Positions 7,931 to 16,848 of a stretch of DNA of 64,000 bases are shown one piece after another. This stretch comes from Poriferisodalis sp965208555 (GTDB lineage Bacteria; Actinomycetota; Acidimicrobiia; Acidimicrobiales; Poriferisodalaceae), in assembly GCF_965208555.1 (NCBI RefSeq), contig NZ_OZ242342.1:868001-932000 (forward strand). The letters run 5' to 3'. The notes beneath the pieces were generated by a model. It saw only the letters and a program-made list of their open reading frames with translations, ran no database searches and was not told the origin of the DNA. Position 1 is the stretch's first letter, and every line of letters starts with the position of its first letter. Both the position numbers and the translations under genes were made by a program.

Positions 7931-8710
7931 ATGAGTACCGATTGCGGCCGGACACCGCACGACACTGTGGAGGAGATCCAGTTGCCAGCCGAACAGATGC
8001 CCACACTTCCCCCACCGCCCAGACCCACGGACGCTGACCGCACCGCACCGGCAACGCTGCAGCTGGTGGGCGGCACATCAACGGTGCATGACAAGCCGCG
8101 AGCCCCTGCAGCCGAGCCGCTGCGGGTCCTGCGGGCGCGGTCGTGGGATGACCCCAAGCTGGCTCGCCGCGGCCACGATCCGCGCTCTGCCTACGTGGAA
8201 CGCTTCTGGGTTGCTGTCCTGGGTCCGAGTGCCGTGTGGTTTCTGCGGCTGCTCGCACGCGAGTTCGACGAACTGGCGCCGGACGAAGAGCTGCGGCTGG
8301 ATCTCGACACCACCGCCCGGCGGCTCGGGCTCCAGCATCGCGGCGGCCGCACGAGCACCTTCATGAGAACCGTCGACCGCTGCGCCATGTTCGGTCTGGC
8401 GTACTTCACCGACGACGCAGTGCTCATGGTGCGCAGGCACCTGCCATCGGTGCCGCGCCGGCTGCATGATCGCATGCCCCAAGAACTGCGTGACGAGGTG
8501 GGGCACTGGTCGCGCACCGACGGGCAGGCCGACTTCTCGGTCGGCGAAACCCGCCTGCTCGCCTCATGCATGCTGATGCTCGGCCACGGCCTGCACGAAT
8601 CGGCCGAGCGCCTCGTGACGCTCGGATTCGCGCCCAATGCCGCCAATGAGGCAACTGCGTGGGCCTGGGCGCAGCACTGCACCCGACCACGTCCGCGTGG
8701 GCGCAACTAG
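7931..8710 (+). CDS. Conserved-looking protein of unknown function
   Basis: Up to 259 residues: a Pro-rich, probably disordered first 65 residues, then a compact alpha-helical, Arg- and Leu-rich domain (FWVAVLGPSAVWFLRLLARE, later TARRLGLQHRGGRTSTFMRT and LPSVPRRLHDRMP). The middle has a winged-helix flavour with basic residues, so DNA binding is possible but not shown. The start is uncertain: ATG 7931 has no ribosome site, whereas in-frame TTG 7982 sits 6 nt after a strong GGAGGAG (7969-7975). It is divergent from cobB across the AT-rich region and ends 15 nt before the convergent pepA stop. I do not recognise the family. Confidence 0.6.
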   Translation: MSTDCGRTPHDTVEEIQLPAEQMPTLPPPPRPTDADRTAPATLQLVGGTSTVHDKPRAPAAEPLRVLRARSWDDPKLARRGHDPRSAYVERFWVAVLGPSAVWFLRLLAREFDELAPDEELRLDLDTTARRLGLQHRGGRTSTFMRTVDRCAMFGLAYFTDDAVLMVRRHLPSVPRRLHDRMPQELRDEVGHWSRTDGQADFSVGETRLLASCMLMLGHGLHESAERLVTLGFAPNAANEATAWAWAQHCTRPRPRGRN

Positions 8711-8725
8711 CCGCCCGGCGGCGTG

Positions 8726-10222
8726 TCACCAACCACAGATCAACTCCACCAGCGTGCGCACGCCGAAGCCGGACGCTCCCTTGGACAGTTCTCCGCCGTC
8801 GGCGTCGGTGCGCACAGGTCCGGCAATGTCGAGGTGCACCCACGGTGTGTCGCCGACGAATTCCGACAGGAACAAGCCTGCGTGAAGCGTTCCCCCGTAG
8901 CGGTTCTTGCCGATGTTGCGCAGGTCGGCGATCGGCGAGTCGAGCTGCTCGCGGTACTCGGGCGGCAGCGGCAGGTGCCACAGCAGCTCTCCGGCAGCAC
9001 GTGCTGCGGCCTGAGCACGTTCGATCGCCGCCGCGTCATTGCCCATGAGCCCCGCGTACTTGTCGCCCAGCGCCACCATGCAGGCACCCGTCAGCGTGGC
9101 GAGGTCAACGACCAGGTCAGGCTCTTCCTCGACGGCGAGCGACAGGCCGTCAGCCAGAACGAGCCGGCCCTCGGCGTCGGTGTTGAGCACCTCCACGGTC
9201 TTGCCATTGCGGATCCGCAGCACGTCTCCGGGCTTGGTGGCCGTGGGTCCGGGCTGGTTGTCGGTGCAGCAGCAGATGCCGGTGACGGCGACGTCGGGCG
9301 CCAGCCGGACGATGGCACTCATCGCCCCGATGACCGCAGCGGCGCCGCCCATGTCGATCTTCATCCACTCCATGCCTTCGAACGTCTTGAGGTTGAGTCC
9401 GCCGGTGTCGAAGGTGATGCCTTTGCCGACCAAGTGGACCGTGGCGCGCGGCGTGGCGGTCGGCTGCCAGCGCATCCGGATCAGGGCCGGCGGCTCCGTC
9501 GAGCCTGCGTTGACGCCCAGCAGCCCGCCGCATCGCTCGGCCGCGAGGCGTTCGCGATCCCATACCTCGACCGACGCCGTGCCGGCTGAGGCGTCGGCAC
9601 CCGCAGAGGCCGCCTCCATTGCCTCGATGGCGGCATCAGCCAGCCCGTTCGCCGTGAGCGCACCGGCCGGCTGGTTGACGAGGTCGCGGGCCAGGGCGAT
9701 GCCGCCGGCCACTGCAGCGGCGCGAGCCACCGCGGCCTCGGTGTCGGTGCCGTCAGGTGCAGCGAGCACAACACGGCCGAGCGCGTCGGCCTCGGGCGGG
9801 TCGCCCTTGTGCTCGTTGAACCCGTAGGAAGCCAGGAGCATGCCCTCGACCACTGCGCTGAGGGCGACATCGGCTCCGAGATCGTCGGCCGCCGCCGCCG
9901 CCAACGCTGACGTCAGCGAGTCGACCTTCGACGCGGCCCGCCAGAGGTTTGCCGCCGCCTTGCGAACATCGGCAGCAGTGAGCTCGTCGGAGCCGAGTCC
10001 GACTGCGATTGGCATCGTGTCGTCAGCAGTGCCGGCAATGCCGGCCATGAGCGCCGTGCCGCCGGCTGATCCGTCAAATCCGCTGGCTGCCAAGTAGTTC
10101 GGCGTGGCGCCCAGCGTGTCCAGCGCATCGCTGCGCACCGGTCGGTCGGCGGCCGCCGTGGGCGGCGCGGCGGCCGGATCGGTCACCACCTCAAAAGCGT
10201 CAGGCGAAACAGTCAGCGGCAC
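8726..10222 (-). CDS. pepA: Cytosol (leucyl) aminopeptidase, M17 family
   Basis: About 498 residues from GTG 10222. The C-terminal M17 catalytic domain is clear: GKGITFDTGGLNLK (metal and catalytic residues), MKIDMGGAAAVIGAM, and NTDAEGRLVLADGL with the second metal ligands. The N-terminal domain is Ala-rich and weakly conserved, as usual. It removes N-terminal residues from peptides in the cytoplasm using two metal ions. The GTG start lies 7 nt after the birA stop and is preceded by GAGAGTGAGG. An open frame continues upstream to 10510, but only as antisense of birA. It forms a birA-pepA operon. Confidence 0.9.
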   Translation of the reverse strand: MPLTVSPDAFEVVTDPAAAPPTAAADRPVRSDALDTLGATPNYLAASGFDGSAGGTALMAGIAGTADDTMPIAVGLGSDELTAADVRKAAANLWRAASKVDSLTSALAAAAADDLGADVALSAVVEGMLLASYGFNEHKGDPPEADALGRVVLAAPDGTDTEAAVARAAAVAGGIALARDLVNQPAGALTANGLADAAIEAMEAASAGADASAGTASVEVWDRERLAAERCGGLLGVNAGSTEPPALIRMRWQPTATPRATVHLVGKGITFDTGGLNLKTFEGMEWMKIDMGGAAAVIGAMSAIVRLAPDVAVTGICCCTDNQPGPTATKPGDVLRIRNGKTVEVLNTDAEGRLVLADGLSLAVEEEPDLVVDLATLTGACMVALGDKYAGLMGNDAAAIERAQAAARAAGELLWHLPLPPEYREQLDSPIADLRNIGKNRYGGTLHAGLFLSEFVGDTPWVHLDIAGPVRTDADGGELSKGASGFGVRTLVELICGW

Positions 10223-10229
10223 AGCATCC

Positions 10230-11141
10230 TCACTCTCTCCGGGTTGTGTCGAGGGCGGGGCGCACGTGGACGACGTCCCCGACCGACACCGTATGGGTGA
10301 TGCCGGCATCGTCGCAGACCAACAGCCGTCCTTCAGCATCGAGATCACTCGCCACCCCTTCAAGGCTGTGCCCATCCGCAGCGGGCGCACCGGTCGTCCG
10401 ATCCAGCGAGACACGCACCCGTCGGCCCAGCGTGGCGGAGTTTCGGCGCGCCTCGTCCAGCACGGCGACTGCACCATCGCCGCTCTGCAACAGGAACTCG
10501 TAACGAGCATCCAAGCCCTCGAGTACCAGGCGTGCTAGCAGCGGCCGGTCCACGGGGGCGCCCGATTCCAGGTTCAAGCTGGTCGCTGCGCCCTCCAGCT
10601 CTGCAGGCACCTCCGGCCAGCCGGTGTTGAGGCCCATGCCCACGACCAGCGCCGACAGCAGTCCCTGCGTGCTGATGGACTCTGCCAGGATGCCCGCCAG
10701 CTTGCGGTTGTACCGGGGGGAGTCGTGGCTCGCGGCGTCGTGGTCGGCACCGCCGGCGATCACGAGGTCGTTGGGCCACTTCAACCGCGGCCGGACGCCG
10801 CTCACCTGCTCGCAGGCGTCGACGGCGGCCAGCCCGACTGCCAGCGTCACCAAGGCCGCTCGGGCCGGAGGCAGCCGTTCCGGCGGTGGTCGCAACAGCA
10901 CGGACATCATGAGAGAGGTTCCCGGCGGTGCCGTCCAGCGGCGGCCGCGGCGGCCGCGGCCGGCAGTCTGCAGATCTGCGATGAGCACTGTCCCTTCGGG
11001 TGCTCCCTGGCGGGCTCGATCCAGCAGCTCGGTGTTGGTCGAGCCGATCTCGTCGTGCCACTCGACGTCGGTGAAGCGGGTGCCTGCGACTGAGCGGAAG
11101 TGCGGTGAGTCGAATTGTCCCGGGCTGCGCTCGGCAGGCAC
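10230..11141 (-). CDS. birA: Biotin--[acetyl-CoA carboxylase] ligase (monofunctional BirA)
   Basis: 303 residues from GTG 11141. The biotin-ligase signatures are present: STNTELLDRARQG, TAGRGRRGRRW, then KWPNDLVI. There is no N-terminal helix-turn-helix, so it is a ligase without the E. coli repressor function. It attaches biotin through biotinyl-AMP to the carrier lysine of acyl-CoA carboxylase. The gene faces the alpha-chain carboxylase gene (11223), whose Lys553 is the expected target, across an 81-nt shared promoter region. GTG 11141 is supported by TACTGT 6 nt upstream; the longer open frame to 12218 is only the antisense of the carboxylase gene. Confidence 0.9.
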   Translation of the reverse strand: MPAERSPGQFDSPHFRSVAGTRFTDVEWHDEIGSTNTELLDRARQGAPEGTVLIADLQTAGRGRRGRRWTAPPGTSLMMSVLLRPPPERLPPARAALVTLAVGLAAVDACEQVSGVRPRLKWPNDLVIAGGADHDAASHDSPRYNRKLAGILAESISTQGLLSALVVGMGLNTGWPEVPAELEGAATSLNLESGAPVDRPLLARLVLEGLDARYEFLLQSGDGAVAVLDEARRNSATLGRRVRVSLDRTTGAPAADGHSLEGVASDLDAEGRLLVCDDAGITHTVSVGDVVHVRPALDTTRRE

Positions 11142-11147
11142 GCAGCG

Positions 11148-11153
11148 ACAGTA
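11148..11153 (-). promoter_or_regulatory. -10 box of birA (leaderless)
   Basis: TACTGT on the minus strand, 6 nt before GTG 11141, with no Shine-Dalgarno. It sits in the divergent gap shared with the carboxylase gene. Confidence 0.45.
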
Positions 11154-11222
11154 CCGGTAGCGAACAAGAGCGGGGAGCAATAGCGTCGCCCATCTATGTC
11201 CTGCCGTTCGGGGGCCTGATCC

Positions 11223-12986
11223 GTGTTCAGCAAGCTCCTCATCGCCAACCGGGGTGAGATCGCCGTGCGTGTCATCCGAGCGTGCCGCGAGCTGGGCATT
11301 CCCTCCGTCGCCGTGTACAGCGATCTGGACCGCGATGCCATGCACGTGCGGCTCGCGGACGAGGCCTTCGCCCTCGGCGGCCAGACCGCGGCGGAGAGCT
11401 ACCTCAACACCGAGGCAATCCTCGACGTCATCTCCCGCTGCGGTGCCGATGCGGTCCATCCCGGTTACGGCTTCTATTCCGAGAACGCTGACTTCGCCCG
11501 GGCCATCACCGAGCGCGGCGTGACGTTCATCGGGCCGCCGCCCGAGGCCATCGAGGTGATGGGCGACAAGATCTCGGCGCGCCTGGCCGCCGAACGCTCC
11601 GGCGTTGCGGGCGTTCCGGGCACCACCAAAGTGATCACCGACACCGGCGAGGTCGCAGCATTCGGCGACGAACACGGTTACCCCATCGCCATCAAGGCGG
11701 CGTACGGGGGCGGCGGGCGCGGCATGAAGGTGGTCGTCGGGCCTGACGAGATCGAAGCCGCCCTGGCGTCGGCGCAGCGGGAGGCCGAAGCGTTCTTCGG
11801 CCGGGGCGAGTGCTACATGGAGCGGTACCTCACCTGGCCACGCCACATCGAGATGCAGATCATCGCCGATCACCACGGCAACGCTGTGTGGCTGGGCGAG
11901 CGTGATTGCTCCGCCCAGCGCCGGCACCAGAAGCTGGTGGAGGAGAGTCCTGCGCCGCTGCTCGACGACGCCGTCCGCAAAGCGATGGGCGATGCGGCGG
12001 TGGCCGTCGCCCGCGGCTGCAACTACACGAACGCCGGCACCGTGGAGTTCCTGTACCAGGACGGCGAGTTCTTCTACCTCGAGATGAACACCCGGCTGCA
12101 GGTGGAGCACCCGGTCACCGAGATGGTGACCGGCATCGACCTGGTCCGCGAGCAGATCCGGGTGGCCGCCGGGGAGCCGCTGTCGTTCACGCAATCGGAG
12201 GTGACCTCGGTCGGTCACGCAATCGAAGCGCGCATCAACGCCGAGGACCCCGCAGGAGGCCGCTTCCTGCCGTCTCCCGGCGCGCTGACGTCACTGCGCG
12301 TGCCCGACGGCTTCGGCATTCGCTGGGACGGCGGGTACGAGGCAGGCGACACCGTCAGCCAGTACTACGACAACCTCATCGGCAAGCTCGTCGTGTGGGG
12401 CTCCGATCGCCAGACTGCCATCGCCCGCATGCAGCGAGCCCTCAGCGAGCTGAGCGTCGGCGGCGTCGCGACCACCGCAGCAGCGCACACGCACATCATG
12501 GCCTCGGAGGATTTCCAGGCCGGCACCCACAGCACCAAATGGGTGGAAGAACGCCTCGACCTGAACGGGGTGACCGGCAAGATCGAGGCAGAGCCCCCAG
12601 CCGCGCCCGACGGTGACGACGCACCGCGCGTACGGCGCGACGTCGTGGTGGAAGTCGACGGCAAGCGCTTCTCGGTGAGTGCATGGGTGCCCGAGACAGC
12701 AGCGCCAGCCAACACCGGCAACACGGCTGCCCGCCCCCGTCGAGCGAGCGGCGGTGCATCGGCGGGCGCCGGCAACGGTCAGGTGACCGTCCCGATGCAG
12801 GGCACCATCGTCAAGATCCTGGTCGAGATGGGCCAAGAGGTCGCAGCCGGCGAAGGCGTGGTGGTGCTCGAAGCCATGAAGATGGAGAACAGCATCAACG
12901 CTGACCGCTCGGGCACGGTCACCGAGATCAAGGTCGAGCCGGGCGACACGGTGGGCGCCGGCGACGTAGTGGTCGTTATCTCCTAG
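11223..12986 (+). CDS. Acyl-CoA (acetyl/propionyl-CoA) carboxylase alpha chain: biotin carboxylase plus BCCP
   Basis: 587 residues. Biotin carboxylase N-domain (KLLIANRGEIAVRVIRAC), ATP-grasp domain with the glycine loop AYGGGGRGMKVV, catalytic MNTRLQVEHPVTEMVTG, C-domain, a linker of Ala/Gly/Arg, and a C-terminal biotinyl domain ending in EAMKMEN (Lys553). It carboxylates its own biotin with bicarbonate and ATP; a separate beta chain (not in the window) would transfer the carboxyl group to acetyl- or propionyl-CoA. GTG 11223 follows a GGGGG stretch. The gene is head to head with birA. Its stop shares CTAG (12983-12986) with the convergent glycosyltransferase gene. Confidence 0.93.
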   Translation: MFSKLLIANRGEIAVRVIRACRELGIPSVAVYSDLDRDAMHVRLADEAFALGGQTAAESYLNTEAILDVISRCGADAVHPGYGFYSENADFARAITERGVTFIGPPPEAIEVMGDKISARLAAERSGVAGVPGTTKVITDTGEVAAFGDEHGYPIAIKAAYGGGGRGMKVVVGPDEIEAALASAQREAEAFFGRGECYMERYLTWPRHIEMQIIADHHGNAVWLGERDCSAQRRHQKLVEESPAPLLDDAVRKAMGDAAVAVARGCNYTNAGTVEFLYQDGEFFYLEMNTRLQVEHPVTEMVTGIDLVREQIRVAAGEPLSFTQSEVTSVGHAIEARINAEDPAGGRFLPSPGALTSLRVPDGFGIRWDGGYEAGDTVSQYYDNLIGKLVVWGSDRQTAIARMQRALSELSVGGVATTAAAHTHIMASEDFQAGTHSTKWVEERLDLNGVTGKIEAEPPAAPDGDDAPRVRRDVVVEVDGKRFSVSAWVPETAAPANTGNTAARPRRASGGASAGAGNGQVTVPMQGTIVKILVEMGQEVAAGEGVVVLEAMKMENSINADRSGTVTEIKVEPGDTVGAGDVVVVIS

Positions 12987-13999
12987 ACGTCTGCTTCGAG
13001 CGACTGCGGTTGTTCCGCGGCGGCTCGCTGCGCCTCGGCCGCTCGCTCCCTCAGCGTACCGACGTCGAGTTCTATGGCCCGCACCCGCCGCAGCGTTCGC
13101 TCGGCAATGACCCGGTTGGCGCGCAGCAGGTCCGCGAGCACGCCCAGCATCACCAACTGCATCGCCACGAGCAACGCAACGGCCCCGATGATGAGCGACT
13201 GAACGTGACCCGAGCCGCCCGAGGTCACCCAGAACCAGCCGAAGCGGCCGAAGAGAAACACACCGACTGCTGCAAACAGCGCAGCCGGCACGGCGAAAAC
13301 CCGCAAAGGCTCGTGCATCGCGTAGACGCGGGCGATCGTTCCTGCCGCCCTGCGCACGTACTGCCGCTTGGACTTGAAGAGCCGTGATGGGCGGGAGGTG
13401 GGATTGACGCGCACATCGACATCGGTGATGGCGAGGTCGGACTTGCCAGCCTGGATCACTGTCTCGAGCGTGTAGGTAAACCGCGAGACAACGTTGGCGG
13501 CCAATGCGGCTTCCCGGCTGTAGGCACGGAAGCCCGAGGTGACATCCGCGACGTCGGTCCCCGAAGCCTGGCGCACGGTCCACGAGCCGAGTCGCTGAAG
13601 CCGCTTCTTCAGGGGCGAGAACTCCGGATGATTGCGGATGTCACGCGAACCGATCACCAGGTCGGCTCGGCCCGCCACGATCGGCTCGACGAGGCGGCTG
13701 ATGTCGCCTGCGTTGTACTGGTTGTCGCCGTCAGTGTTGACGACGACATCAGCACCCATGCGCAGCGCTGCATCGAGACCGCTCGCGAATGCCACCGCAA
13801 GCCCCTTGTTCTGCGTGAGGCTCACCACAGCGTCCGCGCCGTGCGTCCATGCCACGTCGACCGTGCCATCGGTAGAGCCGTCGTCGATCACCAGCCACAG
13901 CACCTCGCTGAAGCCGTCCACCTGGCGCGGCAGCTCGCTCAAAGTCTGACCCAGCGTCTCTGCCTCATTGAGACAGGGGATCTGAATCACCAAGCGCAC
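12983..13999 (-). CDS. GT2 glycosyltransferase, polyprenyl-phosphate sugar (DPM1/GtrB-like)
   Basis: 338 residues from GTG 13999. GT-A fold motifs: QIPCLNEAETLG, VIDDGSTDGT, then the metal-binding NTDGDNQYN, and a VIGSRD / SGFRAYSREAA region typical of dolichol-/undecaprenyl-phosphate mannosyl- or glucosyltransferases. Two C-terminal membrane segments (about 238-262 and 270-296) are followed by an amphipathic Ala/Glu/Arg tail. It would load a sugar onto a polyprenyl carrier at the inner membrane face. An upstream extension to 14122 would overlap the permease gene and is not needed. It is probably the last gene of the ABC operon, after a 70-nt gap that contains a dispersed repeat. Confidence 0.85.
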   Translation of the reverse strand: MRLVIQIPCLNEAETLGQTLSELPRQVDGFSEVLWLVIDDGSTDGTVDVAWTHGADAVVSLTQNKGLAVAFASGLDAALRMGADVVVNTDGDNQYNAGDISRLVEPIVAGRADLVIGSRDIRNHPEFSPLKKRLQRLGSWTVRQASGTDVADVTSGFRAYSREAALAANVVSRFTYTLETVIQAGKSDLAITDVDVRVNPTSRPSRLFKSKRQYVRRAAGTIARVYAMHEPLRVFAVPAALFAAVGVFLFGRFGWFWVTSGGSGHVQSLIIGAVALLVAMQLVMLGVLADLLRANRVIAERTLRRVRAIELDVGTLRERAAEAQRAAAEQPQSLEADV

Positions 14000-14022
14000 C
14001 CGCCCATTGTGTCGCGCGCCCG

Positions 14023-14042
14023 CCCGCTGCGGAGGCGGCAGG
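14023..14042. repeat. Dispersed 20-bp repeat, copy A
   Basis: A 20-bp sequence whose exact reverse complement occurs at 37955-37974. It contains GCGGAGGCGGCA, which is also the outer part of the inverted repeat at 1246-1325. It lies in the gap between the permease gene and the GT2 gene. Confidence 0.55.
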
Positions 14043-14069
14043 GAGTCCCGGTTGCCCGCCTTGGTGCGG

Positions 14070-14864
14070 TCAGTCGACGTTGAGGCGGCTGAGTCGCACA
14101 GTGGCGAGGGCGAGGCTGACAAGCGACACGCTTGCGAGCACGATGACGGACGTCACGAGCCCGTAGGTAGTGAAGCCGAGATCGACGTCGGCGATCTGCG
14201 AGAGCAGCGAGCGGGCGTAGCCGCGCAACGACAGCCGCTCGGCGAAATCGCCCAAGCCGACCGCCAAGCCCTCCCACAGCAGGATGTAGGCGATCCCCCA
14301 CAGCACGGCTTTGCGGAACAGCAGGCCCAACAGCACGAACAGGCACGAGTACGCCACGGTGCCCAGCGCTGCCGCGGCCAGCGCTCCCAGCGCGACGCCT
14401 CCTGAATCGACAACGAAGTCAGCCGCGAACCAGCCGCCCAGCGTGGTCGGGATGACGCACAGCGGCAGCGACACCGTGACAGCCGCCACAGCTGCAGCCA
14501 CCACCAGCGGGGCCCGGCCGATGGGGCGCAGCCACAGGTACACGAGTGTGCCGTCATCGCGGACATCGCCCAGCGAGGCTGCGGCGAACACCAGGGAGAC
14601 GATCGGCACGATGACTATCAAGCCGAAGCCGTCGGCATAGTTGGCGCCGTTGAACAGTGCGCCGGCATTGGCGGGGCCCCCGCCGTTCGACGAGTTGCCC
14701 ACAACCCAGCCGACGATGACCATGACGGCTCCGAGCGCGCCGAGCGCCGCCAGTCGGCCAGCCGAGACGATCTGGCGGATGAGGACCCGGTAGCACAACG
14801 CCGTCGCGCGCACGGCGCCGACACGACGCCGCTGTTCGGTGAGCGGCTGGGTGTCGTGCGCCAC
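14070..14864 (-). CDS. ABC transporter permease, ABC-2 like
   Basis: 264 residues from GTG 14864. Six hydrophobic segments, including LAALGALGAVMVIVGWVVG, FGLIVIVPIVSLVFAAASLG, and pairs between about residues 125 and 250. The conserved DVRDDGTLVYLWLRPIGR loop is typical of ABC-2 type permeases. It starts 2 nt after the stop of the ATPase gene (a TTG at 14870 would overlap it). With the ATPase at 14867-15892 it should form an exporter half-system. The substrate is unknown; the GT2 gene downstream hints at lipid-linked sugar or envelope export. Confidence 0.8.
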   Translation of the reverse strand: MAHDTQPLTEQRRRVGAVRATALCYRVLIRQIVSAGRLAALGALGAVMVIVGWVVGNSSNGGGPANAGALFNGANYADGFGLIVIVPIVSLVFAAASLGDVRDDGTLVYLWLRPIGRAPLVVAAAVAAVTVSLPLCVIPTTLGGWFAADFVVDSGGVALGALAAAALGTVAYSCLFVLLGLLFRKAVLWGIAYILLWEGLAVGLGDFAERLSLRGYARSLLSQIADVDLGFTTYGLVTSVIVLASVSLVSLALATVRLSRLNVD

Positions 14865-14866
14865 GC

Positions 14867-15892
14867 TCAACGTCGTTCCACCAGGTAGCGGAAGACCGAC
14901 TCGAGGTCTTCGTCCAGCGGGATGACCTGGCGAAGTCGGGCGCCAAGATCTTTGGCCAGCGGCGCAATCTCGCGTCCGAGCCGATCGACCTCCAGCGTGT
15001 CGGCCACCACCACATCGCCGTCGAGACGCACGCCGACCGCGGTGCCCGACGAGACGAGTGCTGCGGCGAGATCGCGGGGCTTGTCGGCCTCGATGCTGAT
15101 GCGGTGCGGGCGGTCGTCCATCAGCTCGCGCAGCTCGCGGTAGTCGCCGCTGGCGACGAGGCGGCCTTGGGCAATCACCAGGATTCGGGACCCGAGCCGG
15201 GCGACCTCCTCCAGCACGTGAGACGACACGAGCACGCAACGTCCTTGCGCGCCGAGGTCTTCGAGCAGCTCGATCATGCGGCGTCGCTGAACGGGATCGA
15301 GGCCGTTGAGCGGTTCGTCCAGGATCAGCACCTCCGGATCGTGGACGAGGGCGGCGGCCAGCTTGGTGCGCTGTCGCATGCCCTTGGAATAGCCCGACAC
15401 CGGCCGATGATCATCCGGGTCGAGTTCGACAATGCCCAGAGCGTGTCGCCCAGCCGCCTCGGGATCCGCCACACCCTGCGTGGCGGCTGCAATCGTCACG
15501 AACTCGAGCGCATCGAGCCGGTCGAACAGTGCGTCCTGCTGCGGCGACAGCCCGATCCGGCCTCGCACATCGCGATCGCTGCGGGCATCGGCTCCCAGCA
15601 CGCGCACCGTTCCCCGCGACGGCGGGGTAAGCCCGCACATCATGCGGAACAGCGTCGACTTGCCTGCTCCATTGGGTCCCAGCAGCGCCGTGACACCCGC
15701 GCGGACAGCGAACGTCACATCGGATACGGCCACCACGTCGCCGAAGAACTTGGACACGCCGTGCACCTCGACCATGCCTGCAGGCGCCGCCGGGGCCGCA
15801 GTGGCCTGTGAGTCCGGCCGGGGGGCGCGCTCGTCACCATCGACTCCGGGCTTGAGGGCCGGTGCGGGAGCGGGGCGAGGCCGGGAGCTCAT
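14867..15892 (-). CDS. ABC transporter ATP-binding protein
   Basis: 341 residues. A Pro/Ala-rich leader of about 45 residues precedes the nucleotide-binding domain: Walker A GPNGAGKST, a variant signature SGYSKGMRQR, Walker B VLILDEPLNGLD and H-loop VSSHVLEE. A C-terminal region of about 100 residues follows the DrrA/CcmA pattern. ATG 15892 overlaps the stop of the permease gene 15889-16848 by 4 nt. A longer frame to 16699 is the antisense of that permease. It pairs with the permease at 14070-14864, and the two ATPase/permease pairs form one operon. Confidence 0.88.
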   Translation of the reverse strand: MSSRPRPAPAPALKPGVDGDERAPRPDSQATAAPAAPAGMVEVHGVSKFFGDVVAVSDVTFAVRAGVTALLGPNGAGKSTLFRMMCGLTPPSRGTVRVLGADARSDRDVRGRIGLSPQQDALFDRLDALEFVTIAAATQGVADPEAAGRHALGIVELDPDDHRPVSGYSKGMRQRTKLAAALVHDPEVLILDEPLNGLDPVQRRRMIELLEDLGAQGRCVLVSSHVLEEVARLGSRILVIAQGRLVASGDYRELRELMDDRPHRISIEADKPRDLAAALVSSGTAVGVRLDGDVVVADTLEVDRLGREIAPLAKDLGARLRQVIPLDEDLESVFRYLVERR

Positions 15893-16848
15893 CGCACCCC
15901 CTCGATGCGGCGATAACGCCACCCCAGCACTGCTGCCCCCGCCATCACCCACGCCGCGTTCACCGCAATGACGAACAGCGTGGACAGCTCGCTGATGCGC
16001 TGGCCAGGCGAGCCTTCGTTGTCGCCAAGCGGCGGAGGCGGTCCGACGCCATAGATCCGGTCCTTCAGCGCAGCACCGATCTCGCCAAGGTTGAACGCAT
16101 AGATGCGAGCGTCCATTTCGGCGACTTCGACCAGGACGCTGGTGACGAGATTGGAGCCCAGCAGCAGCAGGATGACGCCGATCACGGCGAATGCGCGCCG
16201 ATCGGTCAAGCTCGAGATGGCCAGGCTGGCGGCGGTGATCGTGGCAGCGATGGCGATGCCGGAGCCCAGTATGCGCACGAACACGATCAGCCAATCCCCC
16301 GGCCCATCCGGACCGGAGCCTTCGATGGTGTAGGCGACCAGCAGAAACAGCAGGGGTCCCACGGTGATGACCGCCAGGGTGGCCGCCACCGCAGCGGCCT
16401 TCGAAGCGAGATAGCTCCACAGCCGCAGCGGCGTGGCCAGGTACAACGACAGCATTCCGTTGCGTCGGTCGGCCACCAGAATCTCCGGAACGACGATCCC
16501 GCAGAAGAAGAACAGCGCAGCCTGGATCAGGCCGTAGTACTCGTGGTAGTCGGGCAGGATCTGCTCGGAGATCAGATCGATGTCGAGCACCGTCGCTATA
16601 CCGACATAGACAACCGCGGGCACGAGGGCGATCACCACAGCCAGCCATGGCAGGAACTTGTGGCGCGCCGGACGACCGAAGCCGAGCGTGAATCTCCATG
16701 ACGACCCCACCACGGCCCGCACGGCACCGGCAAGCCCGTGGCGGGCGCCGCTGTAGGGCCGGTACCGCTGGTCGAGAATCTGTGCCGCGCCGTCGTCAGC
16801 CTCTGTCGCTTGTCCCGCGGGGAGGCCAATTCCGGTTGCGTCGTTCAT
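15889..16848 (-). CDS. ABC transporter permease
   Basis: 319 residues with six membrane segments: FLPWLAVVIALVPAVVYVGI, YGLIQAALFFFCGIVVPEIL, AAAVAATLAVITVGPLLFLL, a segment near residue 205, AFAVIGVILLLLGSNLV, and FVIAVNAAWVMAGAAVLGW. The loop VADRRNGMLSLYLATPLR is the ABC-2 permease signature also seen in the sister permease. Both ends overlap ATPase genes by 4 nt (ATGA at 16845-16848 and at 15889-15892), so all four transporter genes are translated together. Substrate unknown. Confidence 0.85.
   Translation of the reverse strand: MNDATGIGLPAGQATEADDGAAQILDQRYRPYSGARHGLAGAVRAVVGSSWRFTLGFGRPARHKFLPWLAVVIALVPAVVYVGIATVLDIDLISEQILPDYHEYYGLIQAALFFFCGIVVPEILVADRRNGMLSLYLATPLRLWSYLASKAAAVAATLAVITVGPLLFLLVAYTIEGSGPDGPGDWLIVFVRILGSGIAIAATITAASLAISSLTDRRAFAVIGVILLLLGSNLVTSVLVEVAEMDARIYAFNLGEIGAALKDRIYGVGPPPPLGDNEGSPGQRISELSTLFVIAVNAAWVMAGAAVLGWRYRRIEGVR

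Noticed and set aside
11142..12218. N-terminal extension of BirA by about 350 residues
   Set aside because: It runs antisense through the carboxylase gene. Family homology begins near GTG 11141.
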